Of a stretch of DNA of 64,000 nt, positions 11,613 through 22,618 are shown piece by piece. The notes under the pieces were generated by a model. The model did no database searches, was not told where the DNA came from, and was given only the letters and a program-made list of their open reading frames with translations. Origin of the DNA: Berberis thunbergii (taxonomy: Eukaryota; Streptophyta; Magnoliopsida; Ranunculales; Berberidaceae); assembly GCA_003290165.1 (NCBI GenBank), contig QNQO01000506.1, positions 434,001-498,000 on the forward strand. Reading direction: 5' to 3'. Within the stretch, counting starts at the first letter, position 1; each line of letters begins with the position of its first letter. The position numbers and the translations under genes were made by a program.

Positions 11613-12024
11613 GAGTTTTTGTTCTAACGTGGGTGTGCTTAAGAGTTTTTCCCCTCCCAATCAGTAACACTTTTTACACGTGCATATCACATGACAGTTT
11701 AATAATGTCACAATTTTGATTAGAAACAGAAAAAACATGATACAATATAATACAATGAGTATCAATAAAATTATGATGCTAATCATGGTTACAGATTGCC
11801 AATAATGGTGTAGTGATACAAATTAAGCATATTGTTTGTTTGTTTTTTTTTAATCAAAATTGGGATGATGACCCATTTTATTCATTTAAAAATTCACCCC
11901 CGAAGGCTTAACTAAAAAGCCAAAAAAAACTCTCACAAAAGATAGGATTCACCAATACAAGCCTAGACAAAAAACAAAATCAGTTTTTGTACCTTTTGTT
12001 TTCTTTCCTAGTTCTAATGGATTT

Positions 12025-14114
12025 TCAGGGACATAAGCTGATATCTTTGGTGTGGCGCCTCTTATTCATCTTTCCGTCTGACATAGCCCTTAACTCCAAA
12101 TCATTGTTCGCTGCCTGTGGACCAAGCTCAGATTCTGAGTTGACTTCATCACTATCCTCACTAGTACTTTCGAGTGTACTGAGATCCAATTTCGGCAGTA
12201 GTAGCCTATTTTCTTTGAACAAAGATATAGCCTTATTCAAGTTGCTTCCGACTCTTTTATAATCCAGGGAAGTTTTGATAGCGTATTTGTCAAAATGTCT
12301 CTTTAACCTGAGCAAAGATTGAAAATCATCATCCGAGGGTTCCTGCACTTGCTGACCCTGCATAGCATCCCCTAACTCTGTGCTAGTAGCACCGAAAAAA
12401 GATTGGGGCGAGGCCACGTCCGCTACCTTGGTGCAGGGCGCTGGATTGGTGCCTGCCACGTCCACTACCTTGGTTCAGGGCGCTGGCTGGGGCGAGGCCA
12501 TGGCCCCTGTCTTGGTGCAGGTCGCTGGCTGGGGCGAGGCCATGGCCCCTGTCTTGGTGCAGGTCGCTGGTTGGGGGGTAGTCACAACCCCTCTTGAAGG
12601 GTAGAGCATTAGCTGGTGCGAGACCGGTTCTGGATGAAAATTATACCGTCTCAACACCCCCGCTGTGAAGTATGCATCGCTCGGCCTCCCTGAATCATCA
12701 TGCATCACTGTATCGCATGCCGCGTCTCGCGGCACTGCCACAAGAATATTCTTAAAAGGCTATTGTTGGTGTTCCCTAAGTCGACAGCATCCTCCTGTAG
12801 CAACGACTGTGCTTGTGGATCAATAACATTCTCAATATCCGAAACTGTATACCCCGTCTCCAAGAGGCAATCCTCCATAGATTCTGGTACAACCGCGACA
12901 CTGTCATGAGCCATTGTCATGCTCACTAGCTGCTTATCCTCTTGAGCTCCCTCGTCTTCATCGATATTCTCTATAAGTGACTCAAATTTGTTTGACAACA
13001 CCACCGTTGCCGGAGCAATGGCCATTGGCCTCTTATCCCCAATTTCCTCGATAATCTCCGCACCCTTGTCATTTTTTACACCACTCGGACCCACTTCTTG
13101 GATGGGCAATTTTTCTTTTTTGGTAACTGGTATGTATAGCTGCTTGATAGTATTGGGTTCGACTTTTGGTTTGACCGCCTTCGCTGCTTTACCGAGGTCA
13201 GAAACACTCCCACCGCCCGTTAGGCTCAACTTTTTTCTACAAAAATCCTGCTGATGCCCTATCAAGGAGCAAAAATCACAGTATTTGAAGCCTGGATATT
13301 CTATCTTCTGCCAGAAGCCCCTATTATTAGCCCTGTCAATCCAAACTCTAGTTGGTAATTTCTCCGCCAAAGTCATCTCCACGCAAACACGGGCAAAACC
13401 CGGGCGCGATAGGCATCGAGTATGATCATCCATCCGCAAGAAACCACCAAAAGAATTCACAATTGCTTTTAAAATAGGGGGATGAAATAAATGCAAAGGT
13501 AAGTTAGGAAGCTCTACCCACAATGGCACCGATATCGGGTCCTCCTTCAAACTGAAACCATCATGCCAACGGAAGGCTTTGAACCGAACTCCACGAATCA
13601 AAAGGGAATCTCTCGAAAGAACTTTCTTGGCTTCCACCTCGGATTGAAGTCGAACTAACACGTGTAGTTGATTCAGTAAACCAAGCAAAAAATTGCCTAA
13701 GATACCCCAAGTTCTGTGAATCGAATCTCGAATATCTGCCAATGTTGGTCGATAGCTAGAGAACTTTAGAACAATCACATGTTTTTCCATGAACGCTTCA
13801 CCACGTACTTCATCTGTGGCCCTAAGTCCAATTGTTGGCGCTCCATCTTTGCGGAAACGAGTTCCTTCCACCTGATCCTCCGCAACTTCGTCCACCAAAA
13901 TCTTACCCCAGAATCTGGGCGAAAGAGGGTTTAGCCGAACCTGCGGTTCCCCCATTACCAAATCCCCCCGCCGTGGAGGGAGGGGTGGTGGCAGGAGGCG
14001 CTGACATTGCATCCAGTAGACGACGTGTCTAGCCCTGCTGCCAGCGTCAACCAAATAAGGACGACACAGCAAACTATTGTATTGTCGGTATTGGCGGCCG
14101 GGATGGCTGGCCAA
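12025..14114 (-). pseudogene. LINE ORF1 protein (DUF4283 plus CCHC zinc knuckle), frameshifted
   Basis: ORF1 proteins bind LINE RNA to form the cytoplasmic RNP. Residues of the 469-codon frame (14114-12705): DUF4283 core at about 100-260 (MEKHVIVLKFSSYRPTLADI; FKAFRWHDGFSLKEDPISVP; VWIDRANNRGFWQKIEYPGF), then a knuckle CDFCSLIGHQQDFC (CX2CX4HX4C) at about 275-290. An acidic, disordered C-terminal part follows. The frame shifts near 12720 into MAVPRDAACDTVMHDDSG, then again after the 42-bp repeats, ending at 12025. The start could be 14114 or the internal MGEPQVRLNPL at 13955. It is broken by at least two frameshifts and one stop. Confidence 0.85.
12455..12580. repeat. 42-bp tandem repeat inside LINE-1 ORF1
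   Basis: About 2.5-3 copies of a 42-bp unit (GGCTGGGGCGAGGCCATGGC ...), which on the minus strand encodes the 14-residue unit PQPATCTKTGAMAS, with a more diverged copy at 12410-12455. The in-frame unit length means copy number can vary without breaking ORF1. Confidence 0.85.
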
Positions 14115-14660
14115 AAAACCACTTCAAGGGAGCGCAAACCTCTCACTGTCACCAAAAGGCAGGAGCAGTTGAGGCTGTCAAATAGAGCTGCGGCTTGTAG
14201 AACGGCTTGTAGGCGGCGCAAAAGCCAATCTCCGCCGACCAGGAAAGGCGTCGAAACCTAGGTGTTGAGCCTTCACTTCGATCAATGGCTAGGAGTGAAT
14301 CCAAAAATATTGGGACGGCCAAGATTGAAGGATCAAAAAATTAAAAAACCTATGCCCAGAATACCCCCCAATATCGCCTCAGAGCTCAACCTTCTCCCAT
14401 TTTAGCTCCTCCTTGATATTGTTTGTTTTGTTTATTCAAATAATAAAGATAATTCTCTGTTTAACCGACACCTCAACCATTTGAAATGAGAACAACATGG
14501 AACAATGATTTTGTCAAATTTATTGATGATTACATGGAAAAAAAAAAAGGATTCATTAAGGAACAAAGTCATGAACCCTGTCTTACATTATTCAGACAGA
14601 CTTAAGTTAACACCAACCAAGATGCTTGAGATTGTATCTGCTTGGGAATCAAGGTTGTCA

Positions 14661-16374
14661 TCAATGTTGAGCCACCACCTGAACAATAGTAGTTCCAGAC
14701 TGGAGTCCGAACCTACAAGCTTTGCAGAGAGGTGAAAGGAGGGATGGAGTACGGTACTTATCCTCGCCTCCCATCAATGGCATGGAAACACCAACCTTGA
14801 CTGAGCTAACATAGTCTGGCCTATATGTTTGACCTAGAACTCCTTCGGCAAACTCAGTCAGTTTGACAAACCTGAACTCAGTTTCCAAGTGAGAAAACGA
14901 GTCATCTGATGGTAGTCTGTAGTTGTGAACCCTGTTTTCTTCAGCGCCAATGGGTGTCACCTTTACATCCACATCAACTAGTCCGGTTACAGTCACTTTC
15001 ACGCTATTGGTATCATCTGTACGCTCTACTACCACATCTCTCACTCCATCTGTAGTCCTTCATTCAGCCTCTCCATCTGTGGGTACTTCACTTGCCTGAC
15101 CATCCCACATGATAGCAAGAGCATCAATACTGTCATCCCAATGAGGGTTCTCTTGGCAGCAACAACAAGGGTGTGAGAGTTGAACATAATGGAGAGAGCT
15201 TGCACCCAGGTGAAGTCACGTGTTCTGCCCTCTGGTCTTGTACCAATGAAGTGGGCATTGATGTGGAGTTCATCATCGGAGAAAAGAGCAAAGTCACCTC
15301 CCTTGGATCCATGGAAGTAGAACATCCTACCATCACCACCAACAAAGCGAGGGTCATAGCAAACTGAGCCATAACCTTCACAGGTAGGTCTCCTAGCTGC
15401 CAATGCAATTCACAGCGATTAGAAACATAAATCGCATAAAATTGAAGACTATATAGAATAATGAGGCTGAGAACTTACATCTGCAAGAAGTCTCACACTT
15501 GCTACTGCAGTCGACGAAGCAACCCTTAGCCTTCTTGTCCTTGGGTCTCCTTTCTGGGCATTCAGCAGGGCACTCAAGAGTCTTGTAGAAGCAACTCCCC
15601 GTCATCTGGCATTTGCATCTTTCCTGTCTTGTTCCCTCCTTTGCTGGCAATACTTCATATGGAGCTGACTTTCCATTTCCATTGCCATTGCCATTGCCAC
15701 TCCCACTGCCATTGCCATTTCCCTTGTTATCGCCATTCCCATTTCCAGGCACCTTTGCTGTTACCTTTGTTATTGTCATTGCCTTCACCATTACCCTTTC
15801 CTTTACCTTCACCTTTACCATTTCCGTTTCCGTTGCCATCATCTCCACTTCCGTTGTTGTTGTTATTTCCATTTTCATTTCCATTGCCATTGCCATTGCC
15901 ATTACCGCTTCCGCTACCACCACCATTTCCGTTGCCATTACCGTTTCCATTGCCATTACCACTTCCACTTCCACTACCATTTCCATTTCCATTTCCATTG
16001 CCATTGCCATTACCATTACCATTGCCACTTCCACTTCCACTTCCACTACCAATTCCATTTCCATTACCATTGCCATTGCCCATTCCCATTCCCATTACCA
16101 CTGCCATCACCATTGGCAATGATGCCACTGTTGCCGTTTCCATATCATTGCCATTTCCGTTTCCATTTCCACTTCCGCTTCCATTGCCATTTCCGTTGCC
16201 GTTGCCATTTCCATTTCCATTTCCACTACCGCTTCCACTTCCATTGCCATTTCCATTACCGTTGCCATTACCACTCCCTCCGCCGAGTAAATCATCCCCT
16301 AGAACAGAGGAGACTGCAATTGAGATGAGCAGTACAAAGAAGGCCATCAGAAGATAAGACCTCATCTTAGTCAT
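14661..16374 (-). pseudogene. Root-cap/LEA-related secreted protein gene, broken copy (RCP-1)
   Basis: Two exons on the minus strand: exon 1 16374-15479, donor GTAAGT; exon 2 about 15396-14661, acceptor GCAG. It encodes a signal peptide (MTKMRSYLLMAFFVLLISIA), a long Gly-Asn/Gly-Ser repeat, a Cys-rich block (CYYKTLECPAECPER-like, here CFYKTLECPAECPERRP) and the root-cap family domain (CEGYGSVCYDPRFVGGDG; FYFHGSKGGDFALFSDDE; THFTWVQAL-like, here RDFTWVQALSIMF). Compared with the intact paralogue at 41481-42817 it has a net frameshift in the repeat near 15750, another near 15150 and a frame break with a stop near 15060. Family members are secreted and expressed in root cap or seed. I call it a pseudogene; sequencing error in the repeat cannot be excluded, but three separate breaks argue against it. 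Confidence 0.8.
15660..16290. repeat. Gly-Asn/Gly-Ser coding microsatellite (6-bp based)
   Basis: An array of the hexamer GGNAAT/GGNAGT (minus strand), giving GNGNGN and GSGSGS runs over about 600 bases. On the plus strand it makes long PLPLPF and HCHCHF pseudo-ORFs. Between about 16085 and 16145 the reading frame is shifted and then restored, so residues there (METATVASLPMVMAV) are out of the repeat frame. Confidence 0.9.
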
Positions 16375-16518
16375 CTTTATCTATACGTCCCTTTATGCAA
16401 GCGAGAAGTAGAATGGTTTATGTATACTGGGAAAAAGATGGAATGTAATTACAGAAACAGATGGAATGTAATGAACTGAATGTGCTGAGGATGGTTTCTG
16501 AGGATTAGATTCAGGAGC

Positions 16519-16526
16519 TTTATATA
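16519..16526 (-). promoter_or_regulatory. TATA box of RCP-1
   Basis: TATATAAA on the minus strand, 145 bases before the ATG at 16374. The placement resembles that of the intact paralogue (TATA at 42939, ATG at 42817). Confidence 0.5.
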
Positions 16527-16531
16527 TTGGA

Positions 16532-16918
16532 GAAAAGTGGTACTAAAAGCAGACCAAGCGAATAGTACCCTTTGATTATGGCTTTCTTTCTCTTCTCTTT
16601 CAAACAAAATCAGCTGAACAAATTTTTTCTATTATTATTCTATCTAGTTGTTTTCGAGTATAAGCAAAGTATGTATGTTTTCTTGATCATTACTACAATG
16701 CGTGCATTTTTTTTTTTTGTTTTTTTTTATTACATGTTTTACCTGTTACAAATTAAACAGAAAAGACAAAAACCAAAAAAACAAGAGAGAAGATTTCTGT
16801 TTTATTGGTTTCAGTTCCAACTTCCAAGAACTACAATGTCTAGATCAAATGAGGGATGCATGATATTAACATAACAGGAACTTTAATGGTTCTAATGTAT
16901 ACCAGTAACCCTACATGC
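16532..16918. other. Upstream region of RCP-1, no gene
   Basis: T-rich sequence with long T runs at 16704-16727 and an A/C-rich stretch at about 16760-16790. Nothing recognisable. Before LINE-2 inserted at 16937 this was joined to the sequence from 24995. Confidence 0.5.
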
Positions 16919-16972
16919 AAACTAAGGATGGTTGAATCTCATCCGTTCAACTTTAGGGGCGGCTAGGGTTCA

Positions 16973-17356
16973 TTGGCTGCAACACAGCCGGCCAAAGGGG
17001 ACTCCCCTGCTGCTGGCAAGGAAGAAGACGGCTCCAGTTTCGAGGCCAAGCTTATGACTATCAATCCAGGACGTGCTCCAGAAACCAGTCCAGAGAGCAA
17101 TCCAGGAAGCCATTCCCAATCCAGGAAGCAATCCAGTTCTACTGGAACAACCGACTACTGCATTCAACGCAGCCATCAACACTAGTGCTGCCTGGAGACA
17201 TGCAACATCACCAACGACGATGAGTTGGTCTTCCTTGTTTGAAAAACGAACACACAAGAGCAGTTCCAAACTGCACTATATCAAGCCCACAGAAGTAAAG
17301 GGTGAGCAGATCGTTCACATCAAGAAATCAGATCATGCACCACGTATTGAGGAGTG
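16973..17356 (+). pseudogene. LINE-2 ORF1, 5' part before the chromovirus insertion
   Basis: Starts MAATQPAKGDSPAAGKEEDG. The frame changes once near 17150 and continues (SWSSLFEKRTHKSSSKLHYI, PTEVKGEQIVHIKKSDHAPR) to a codon split by the chromovirus at 17356. The reading frame resumes exactly at 22958 on the far side. It is the low-complexity N-terminus that precedes DUF4283 in plant L1 ORF1. Confidence 0.75.
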
Positions 17357-17652
17357 TAATAGAGACCTTGACCTTTTGATTGGAGATCAAACCACCTAGA
17401 TCCTTTGATTGGGGATCAGCCACCAAATAAATTAAATAAAACTTGTATTGCTTACCTAAACTCTATTACATCATATGTATTTATAACTGAAAGCAAAATA
17501 ATACTTCCTAATTGAATTCAAACCTAATTCTAAAAATAATACTTCCTAATTGAATTCAACCTAATTCTAATCAAACAATAATTCCTAATTCAAAAATAGA
17601 ACTAAGACATTCTAATCTCAAGTAACTACTAAATAGGATTGGTATCCTAACA
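17357..17652 (-). repeat. 3' LTR of the chromovirus
   Basis: 296 bp. Contains a TATAAATA box (minus, 17478-17485) and two copies of a 38-bp repeat (AATACTTCCTAATTGAATTC). The inner end is preceded on the minus strand by a purine-rich tract (AGGCGGCGTGGGA). Confidence 0.92.
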
Positions 17653-17681
17653 TCCCACGCCGCCTGAAACAAGGCTTGTCC

Positions 17682-18848
17682 TCAAGCCTGAAAATCTGGA
17701 AAACGGACACGAAACTGCTCGTAGTCCTCCCAAGTAGCTTCCTCCACAGGACGGTCGGTCCACTTGATAAGCCAGCGTGTAACGGGCTTATTATGGCGTT
17801 CAATTAATCCTCGATCAAGCAGTTTCTCCGGGACCCACGAGGGTTCATTGGCAAGAATAGGTAAAGTAGGGTCTGGAGTAATACCAGTACCTAACTTCTT
17901 CTTTAAAAGAGAAACATGGAAAATGGGGTGGATACGAGACGCAGTCGGAAGATCAAGTTTGTAAGCCACAGAACCGATCTTTTCAAGGATGCGAAAAGGC
18001 CCATGAAACTTAGGAGAAAGCTTAGAGTAAGTCTGAGATGCAGCCGTGGATTGACGATATGGTTGCAGGCGTAAGAAAACCCAATCGTTAACTTCAAAAT
18101 GGAGCTCAGTGCGTTTACCATCAGCATATATTTTCATACGTGCCTGAGCCTGATGAAGGTTATCTTTGAGAACTTGCAGAGTGCGATCACGGTCCCGTAA
18201 AGCAAGGTCAACAGCATGAACCGCGGTGCTACCAGGTAAATAGGTGGAGATCGTCGGAGGGGCCCGACTATAAACAGCTTCGAAGGGAGTCATTTTGATG
18301 GCACTATGATATGTAGTATTGTACCACCATTCAGCCCAAGGTAACATTTTGTCCAACGACTAGGATGATGACTAGCCAAAACAGCGAAGATAACACTCTA
18401 AGGTACGATTGGTAACTTCAGATTGACCATCAGTTTGGGGATGATAGGCGGAACTACGACATAATTGAGTATCTTGCATCTCAAAAAAGGCCTCCCAAAA
18501 AGTACTTAAGAAAACCGGATCACGATCGCTCACAATAAAACGAGGCATACCATGGAGGCGAGTGATGTCCCGCACAAAGACTTCGGCAACTGATGAAGCG
18601 GTGTAAAGATGAGCCAAAGAACTGAAGTGCGCATACTTGGAAAGACGATCAACAACTACCAAAATCGTCGATTTGCGATTAGATATTGGTAATCCATCAA
18701 TAAAATCCATAGAAGTATCTAACCAAATATCATCGGGTATTGGTAAGGGATTAAGTAACCCAGGAGGAGAAAGAGCTTCACTCTTATTCCGTTGGCAGAT
18801 ATCACAATGAGAAATAAACAACTTGACAGCAGCTTTCATACCAGGCCA
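17682..18848 (-). pseudogene. Chromovirus integrase core, C-terminus and chromodomain
   Basis: Zinc-finger second half CDICQRNK, then catalytic core motifs (WLDTSMDFIDGLP; VVVDRLSKYAHF; ITRLHGMPRFIVSDRDPVF; SSAYHPQTDGQSEVTNRTLE), matching the D,D,E arrangement. An in-frame stop lies near 18362. The C-terminal region (LSPKFHGPFRILEKIGSVAY; HPIFHVSLLKKK) and a chromodomain (VTRWLIKWTDRPVEEATWED) end at 17682. Chromodomains steer chromovirus insertion toward marked chromatin. Confidence 0.9.
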
Positions 18849-19470
18849 CTAAAAATTATGGTGAAGACGTTTATATGTGCGGAGAAAACCGGAATGGCCG
18901 CCAGATGGCGAGGAATGGAACTCATGTAAAAGTTTGGAACACCAACACGATGATGGAACTACCACAAGGTGACCTTTATAGCGAAGAATACCATGCTCAT
19001 ATGAATAATGTAGTCGAGGACATGATTGTTGACAACTATCAATAATAGTACGCATGGAAGGATCGAGATGACACTCCTTGCTAATTTCATCAACACTGAA
19101 AAATGCCGGGGAAGATAGAGCCAACAAGGAACCGTCGGAAGGCAAACGAGAAAGTGCATCTGCAGCTTGATTGACGGAACCAGAGCGATAAATGATTTCA
19201 TAGTCATAGCCAAGTAATTTAGAGAGCCACTTTTGTTGTTCAAGAGATGAGAGTCGTTGGTCCAGAAAATATTTGAGACTACGATGATCTGTATAGATTT
19301 TGAAGTGCCGACCCAGGAGATAAGGCCGCCATTTCTGTACGGCAGCAACAATAGCCAACATTTTCTTATCATAAATGGACATGTTCAAATTGCGTCCAGA
19401 AAGACCTTTACTAAAATACGCAAGGGGACGACCGCTTTGCATAAGTACCGCACCAATGCCACCATGAGAG
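18849..19470 (-). pseudogene. Chromovirus RNase H and integrase zinc finger
   Basis: RNase H features: RPLAYFSKGLSGR, NLNMSIYDKKMLAIVAAVQK, FKIYTDHRSLKYFLDQRLSS, AADALSRLPSDGSL. The integrase N-terminus follows (HEFHSSPSGGHSGFLRTYKR). A stop falls in the LHHNF/WPGM motif at 18849. RNase H removes RNA from the RNA-DNA hybrid during replication. Confidence 0.88.
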
Positions 19471-20305
19471 GCGTCACATTCAATATAAAATTCAGCATTG
19501 AATCAGGGAGAGCCAGTACGGGGGTAGAAGTCAAGGCAGTTTTAAGAGCAGAAAAGGACTTGGAGGCATCATCACTCCAGATAAAAGAATCCTTCTTTAA
19601 TAACTGGGTCAAAGGAGCACTAATCTTACCATAATCGCGAACAAATTTACGGTAGTACCCGGTGAGGCCAAGAAACCCACGAAGATCCGTCAAAGAAGAA
19701 GGACACGGCCAGTTGACAACACTCGCAATTTTATCATCGTCAACTGCAACACCAAGACCAGAAATAATATGTCCAAGATACCCAATAGAAGATTGAGCAA
19801 AAGAACACTTGGACGCCTTCGCAAAAAGCTTATGAGTGCGCAATAGCCCAAAAACAATAGAAAGATGGTGTAGGTGATCAGAGAGTGATGCACTATACAC
19901 CAATATATCATCAAAGAACACGAGGACAAAGCTACGCAAGTGAGGACGAAAAATGTCATTCATCAAACTTTGAAAAGTGGCTGGGGCATTGCTTAACCCG
20001 AACGACATAACCAAAAACTCATAATGACCATCGTGCGTGCGAAAAGCCGTCTTGGAAATATCCGGTTCATGAACCCGAATATGGTGATAACCTGAGCGTA
20101 AATCGAGCTTAGAAAACACCGATGCGCCGTGCAATTCGTCCAATAATTCATCCACAATCGGAATCGGAAAGCGGTCCTTAATAGTGATTTTATTAAGGGC
20201 TCGATAGTCAACACACATGCGCCAAGAACCATCCTTCTTTCGAACCAAAAGAACAGGGGAAGAATAAGGGCTGGTGCTGGGACGAATAAGGCCTGCAGCC
20301 TTCAA
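19440..20305 (-). pseudogene. Chromovirus reverse transcriptase
   Basis: An open frame of more than 260 codons with RT motifs in order: LLVRKKDGSWRMCVDYRALN, FPIPIVDELLDELHGASVFS, KLDLRSGYHHIRV, FLVMSFGLSNAPATFQSLMN, and the catalytic FFDDILVYS (FxDD). It then passes toward the thumb and RNase H (GFLGLTGYYRKFVRDYGKIS). The YxDD tyrosine is replaced by phenylalanine, a common variant in Gypsy elements. A frameshift near 19480 separates it from RNase H. Confidence 0.92.
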
Positions 20306-21058
20306 TTCAGATACAACTTTATCAATTTCGGCTTTTTGAAAGTGAGGATATCGATATGGCCTAACATTTACAGGAGAAGCATCTGAGAAAATCGGAATGT
20401 GGTGATCATGTGCTCGGCCGGGGGGAAGGGTGGTAGGAGTGCCAAAGACATCTGAAAATTGAGCAATCAGCGGTTTGAACGACAGCTGGAATAGAAGCGC
20501 CCAGGTAAACTGCCCGAGTTAACTGTAAAAGAATGCCGTGACGTTCTGTCGTAAAGAATGATGGACCGGGGGTACTATCCATGAACATGACCATAGGATA
20601 ATTGTCGCCGATTAATGTATAAGTACGATCAGCCACCGAAAAGGACATAATCAGTTTGGAAAAATCCCAAGTAATAACACCCAAAGAGCGAAGCCAGTCA
20701 GCACCGAGAACCACATCACAGCCAGTGAAACCTAGAAGGAAGAAGTGTCTGTGGAACTCATAATCTTGTAATTTAAGGGAAACATCCCGACAAGAACCTG
20801 GACTATTCAAATGGCCACCATCCGCAATCATGACGCGTAAAACACCATCTTTGTGGATTGGAAACCCACATTTGTTTTGCAAAAGACTGGTGCAAAAAAT
20901 TATGAGTTGAACCAGAGTCAACTAAGACAGTGACAGTCCTGTGTTTTAATTGTCCAGTGAGACGCATGGTTTCAGGCCGCGGAGATCCGAGAAGGGCATG
21001 CAGAGAAATCTCGAGAGGAGGATCGGATATGGTATGATCCAGAATAGGAGGCGCAACA
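20306..21058 (-). pseudogene. Chromovirus aspartic protease region
   Basis: The active-site motif TVLVDSGSTHNFL lies at about 20890-20935, followed in another frame by the second half (FFLLGFTGCDVVLGADWLRS; ITWDFSKLIMSF). The DSG triad is present. Protease would cut the Gag-Pol polyprotein. A frame change falls just after the active site near 20860, so the domain cannot be made in one piece. Confidence 0.85.
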
Positions 21059-21958
21059 TCAGAAACCGTCGACTTCTTCCTCATGACCCTCGAGGAGCAA
21101 AACGTGGGGCTGAGGACAACGATGGCCGCGCTTATATACTTCATCACAGTTAAAGCAAAGGCCCTTGGCACGACGTTCCTGTTGTTCAGCCCATGACAAA
21201 CGTTTAACACCTGGTGGTAAACTAGGAACTGGCTTTGAAGAATTTGCAGCAGGCACAGAGTTAGCAAAATGTCGGACATGCCCTTTTGATCGAGTAGCAT
21301 TAATGGCATCTTCTTGACATAAAGCCAACTCAAAAGCATGTGTAATACTGGTAGGGTGTAACATCCGAACGCCTGCTTGAATATCAACACGCAAACCTGA
21401 TAGAAAAATGCTAATCTAATGTGGTTCAGACAACCCGGGCACCAAATTAGATAGTTTTTCGAACTCGGTAATAAATGAGCGAACCGTGCCTCGTTGTACT
21501 AACTTGGAAAGAGAACTACACGGGTCGATATGTTCGCGAGAACCAAAGTGAGAGCAAAGATCTTTCGAAAATTGTGGCCACGTTAGTGTGCCGAGTGATT
21601 GGCGAATCCATCGATACCAAGAGTTGGCATCACCCTGAAGGTGAAGAGCGGCAACGGGTAGCATCTGCTCGCTGGAAAGGCCATTGAGTTCCTGGTACTG
21701 CTCGGCCTGAAATAACCAACCATACGGATCAGTTCCGTCGAAACGGGGTAAATCAATACGGAGGCCCTTGCCCGAAATAGGAATAATTGGCCGTTGTGGA
21801 TCCGGTGGGACGTATGGTGCTGGCCGACCTGGTTGGAGATTTCGTAATGCCTCTAGAATAGTGGCATTGGTGGTCTCAAGTGAGTGGAGGTGGGAAGAAA
21901 GCCCAGCAACTTGAGCAGAAAGATCATTGACCTGCTCTTGCAATTCATCAACCGTCAT
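21059..21958 (-). pseudogene. Chromovirus gag
   Basis: Begins MTVDELQEQVNDLSAQVAGL (coiled coil), then the gag core (RIDLPRFDGTDPYGWLFQAE; VAALHLQGDANSWYRW; WPQFSKDLCSHFG). A stop follows at 21416. The frame then continues with GVRMLHPTSITHAFELAL and the knuckle CFNCDEVYKRGHRC. Gag packages element RNA in the cytoplasm. It is disrupted by one internal stop. Confidence 0.88.
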
Positions 21959-22618
21959 GATGAGTGAAATTTAAAGAAATCAGGGAGCGAGGAGTATGAT
22001 GGATGAACAACAAGATGAAGCGCTGAGACAGAATTCGGGGAAGCGCGGAGACAGAAATCGGTGAAGTGCTGGATCTGGAAGTTGAAGCGCTGAGACAATA
22101 AGTTGATGAGTATGATGAAGCGCTGAGACAAGAAGTTGAATCGCGATGAACCGGATGCACTGGTCTAAAGCGGCGAAGAACGATGCTCGGAATCGCTGAA
22201 GAACTGTGGAAGCTATGAATCGACAGTGGCTGCGCTGAAACTGGATGCTTTGGATCGACAGTGGATGCTCTGAATCGATGAAACTGGGTCTGCTGAATCG
22301 GTGATGAACGGTAAATCGATGAACCTGGAATCGGTGATGGAACTGGATTTGCTGGATGCTCTGGAGGCGCTGAATCGATGATGATGCTGGTGAAGCGCTG
22401 GATCGAAGATGAAGTCGCGCTGTTGCGAGGGTTGGTGGCGAAGGGGTGCTGATGCGAGGGCGGATCTGTTGGTGATAGCGGTTTTTGCGAAGGCCACTGG
22501 TAATTCTTTTTTTTTTTTTTTTTTTTTTTTGAAGAACTGTGTGAGGGTGTTGATGAGGGTGAAGAACGAAATAACAAGAAAAAAATTTGGTCAGAATCGA
22601 TGATGCTCTGATACCAGA

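Larger units (their letters stand above)
3503..11815. mobile_element. CACTA (En/Spm-type) DNA transposon, CACTA-1, 8.3 kb, with terminal repeats and target duplication
   Basis: The left end reads CACTACACCAAAACAG from 3503. The right end, read inward on the minus strand from 11815, is CACTACACCATTATTG, giving a 10-bp perfect terminal inverted repeat. The flanking 3-bp target duplication is ATA (3500-3502 and 11816-11818), the size expected for CACTA. Subterminal direct repeats fill 3590-3910. Inside are a Transposase_24/TNP1-like gene (minus, 5488-7225) and an unrelated membrane-protein gene (plus, 7992-8813). The catalytic TNP2-type transposase (Transposase_21) was not seen, so the element is probably non-autonomous. 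Confidence 0.9.
11842..14415 (-). mobile_element. L1-type LINE (LINE-1), ORF1-only, 2.57 kb, with poly(A) and 13-bp target duplication
   Basis: On the minus strand the element runs from 14415 to a poly(A) tail shown as the T-run at 11843-11851. The flanks carry the same 13 bases, ATATTGTTTGTTT (11829-11841 and 14416-14428), a target-site duplication of LINE size. It encodes ORF1 (DUF4283 and CCHC) but passes from the end of ORF1 straight into a 3' UTR of about 180 bases. No endonuclease or reverse transcriptase is present, although a 5' end, a 3' end and both duplications are. It is therefore a non-autonomous derivative, not a 5'-truncated copy. Confidence 0.9.

Noticed and set aside
15613..16357. 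Long plus-strand ORFs rich in Pro/Leu/Phe or His/Cys
   Set aside because: They are the complementary reading of the Gly-Asn/Gly-Ser coding repeat of RCP-1 on the minus strand; the repeat has no stops in several frames.
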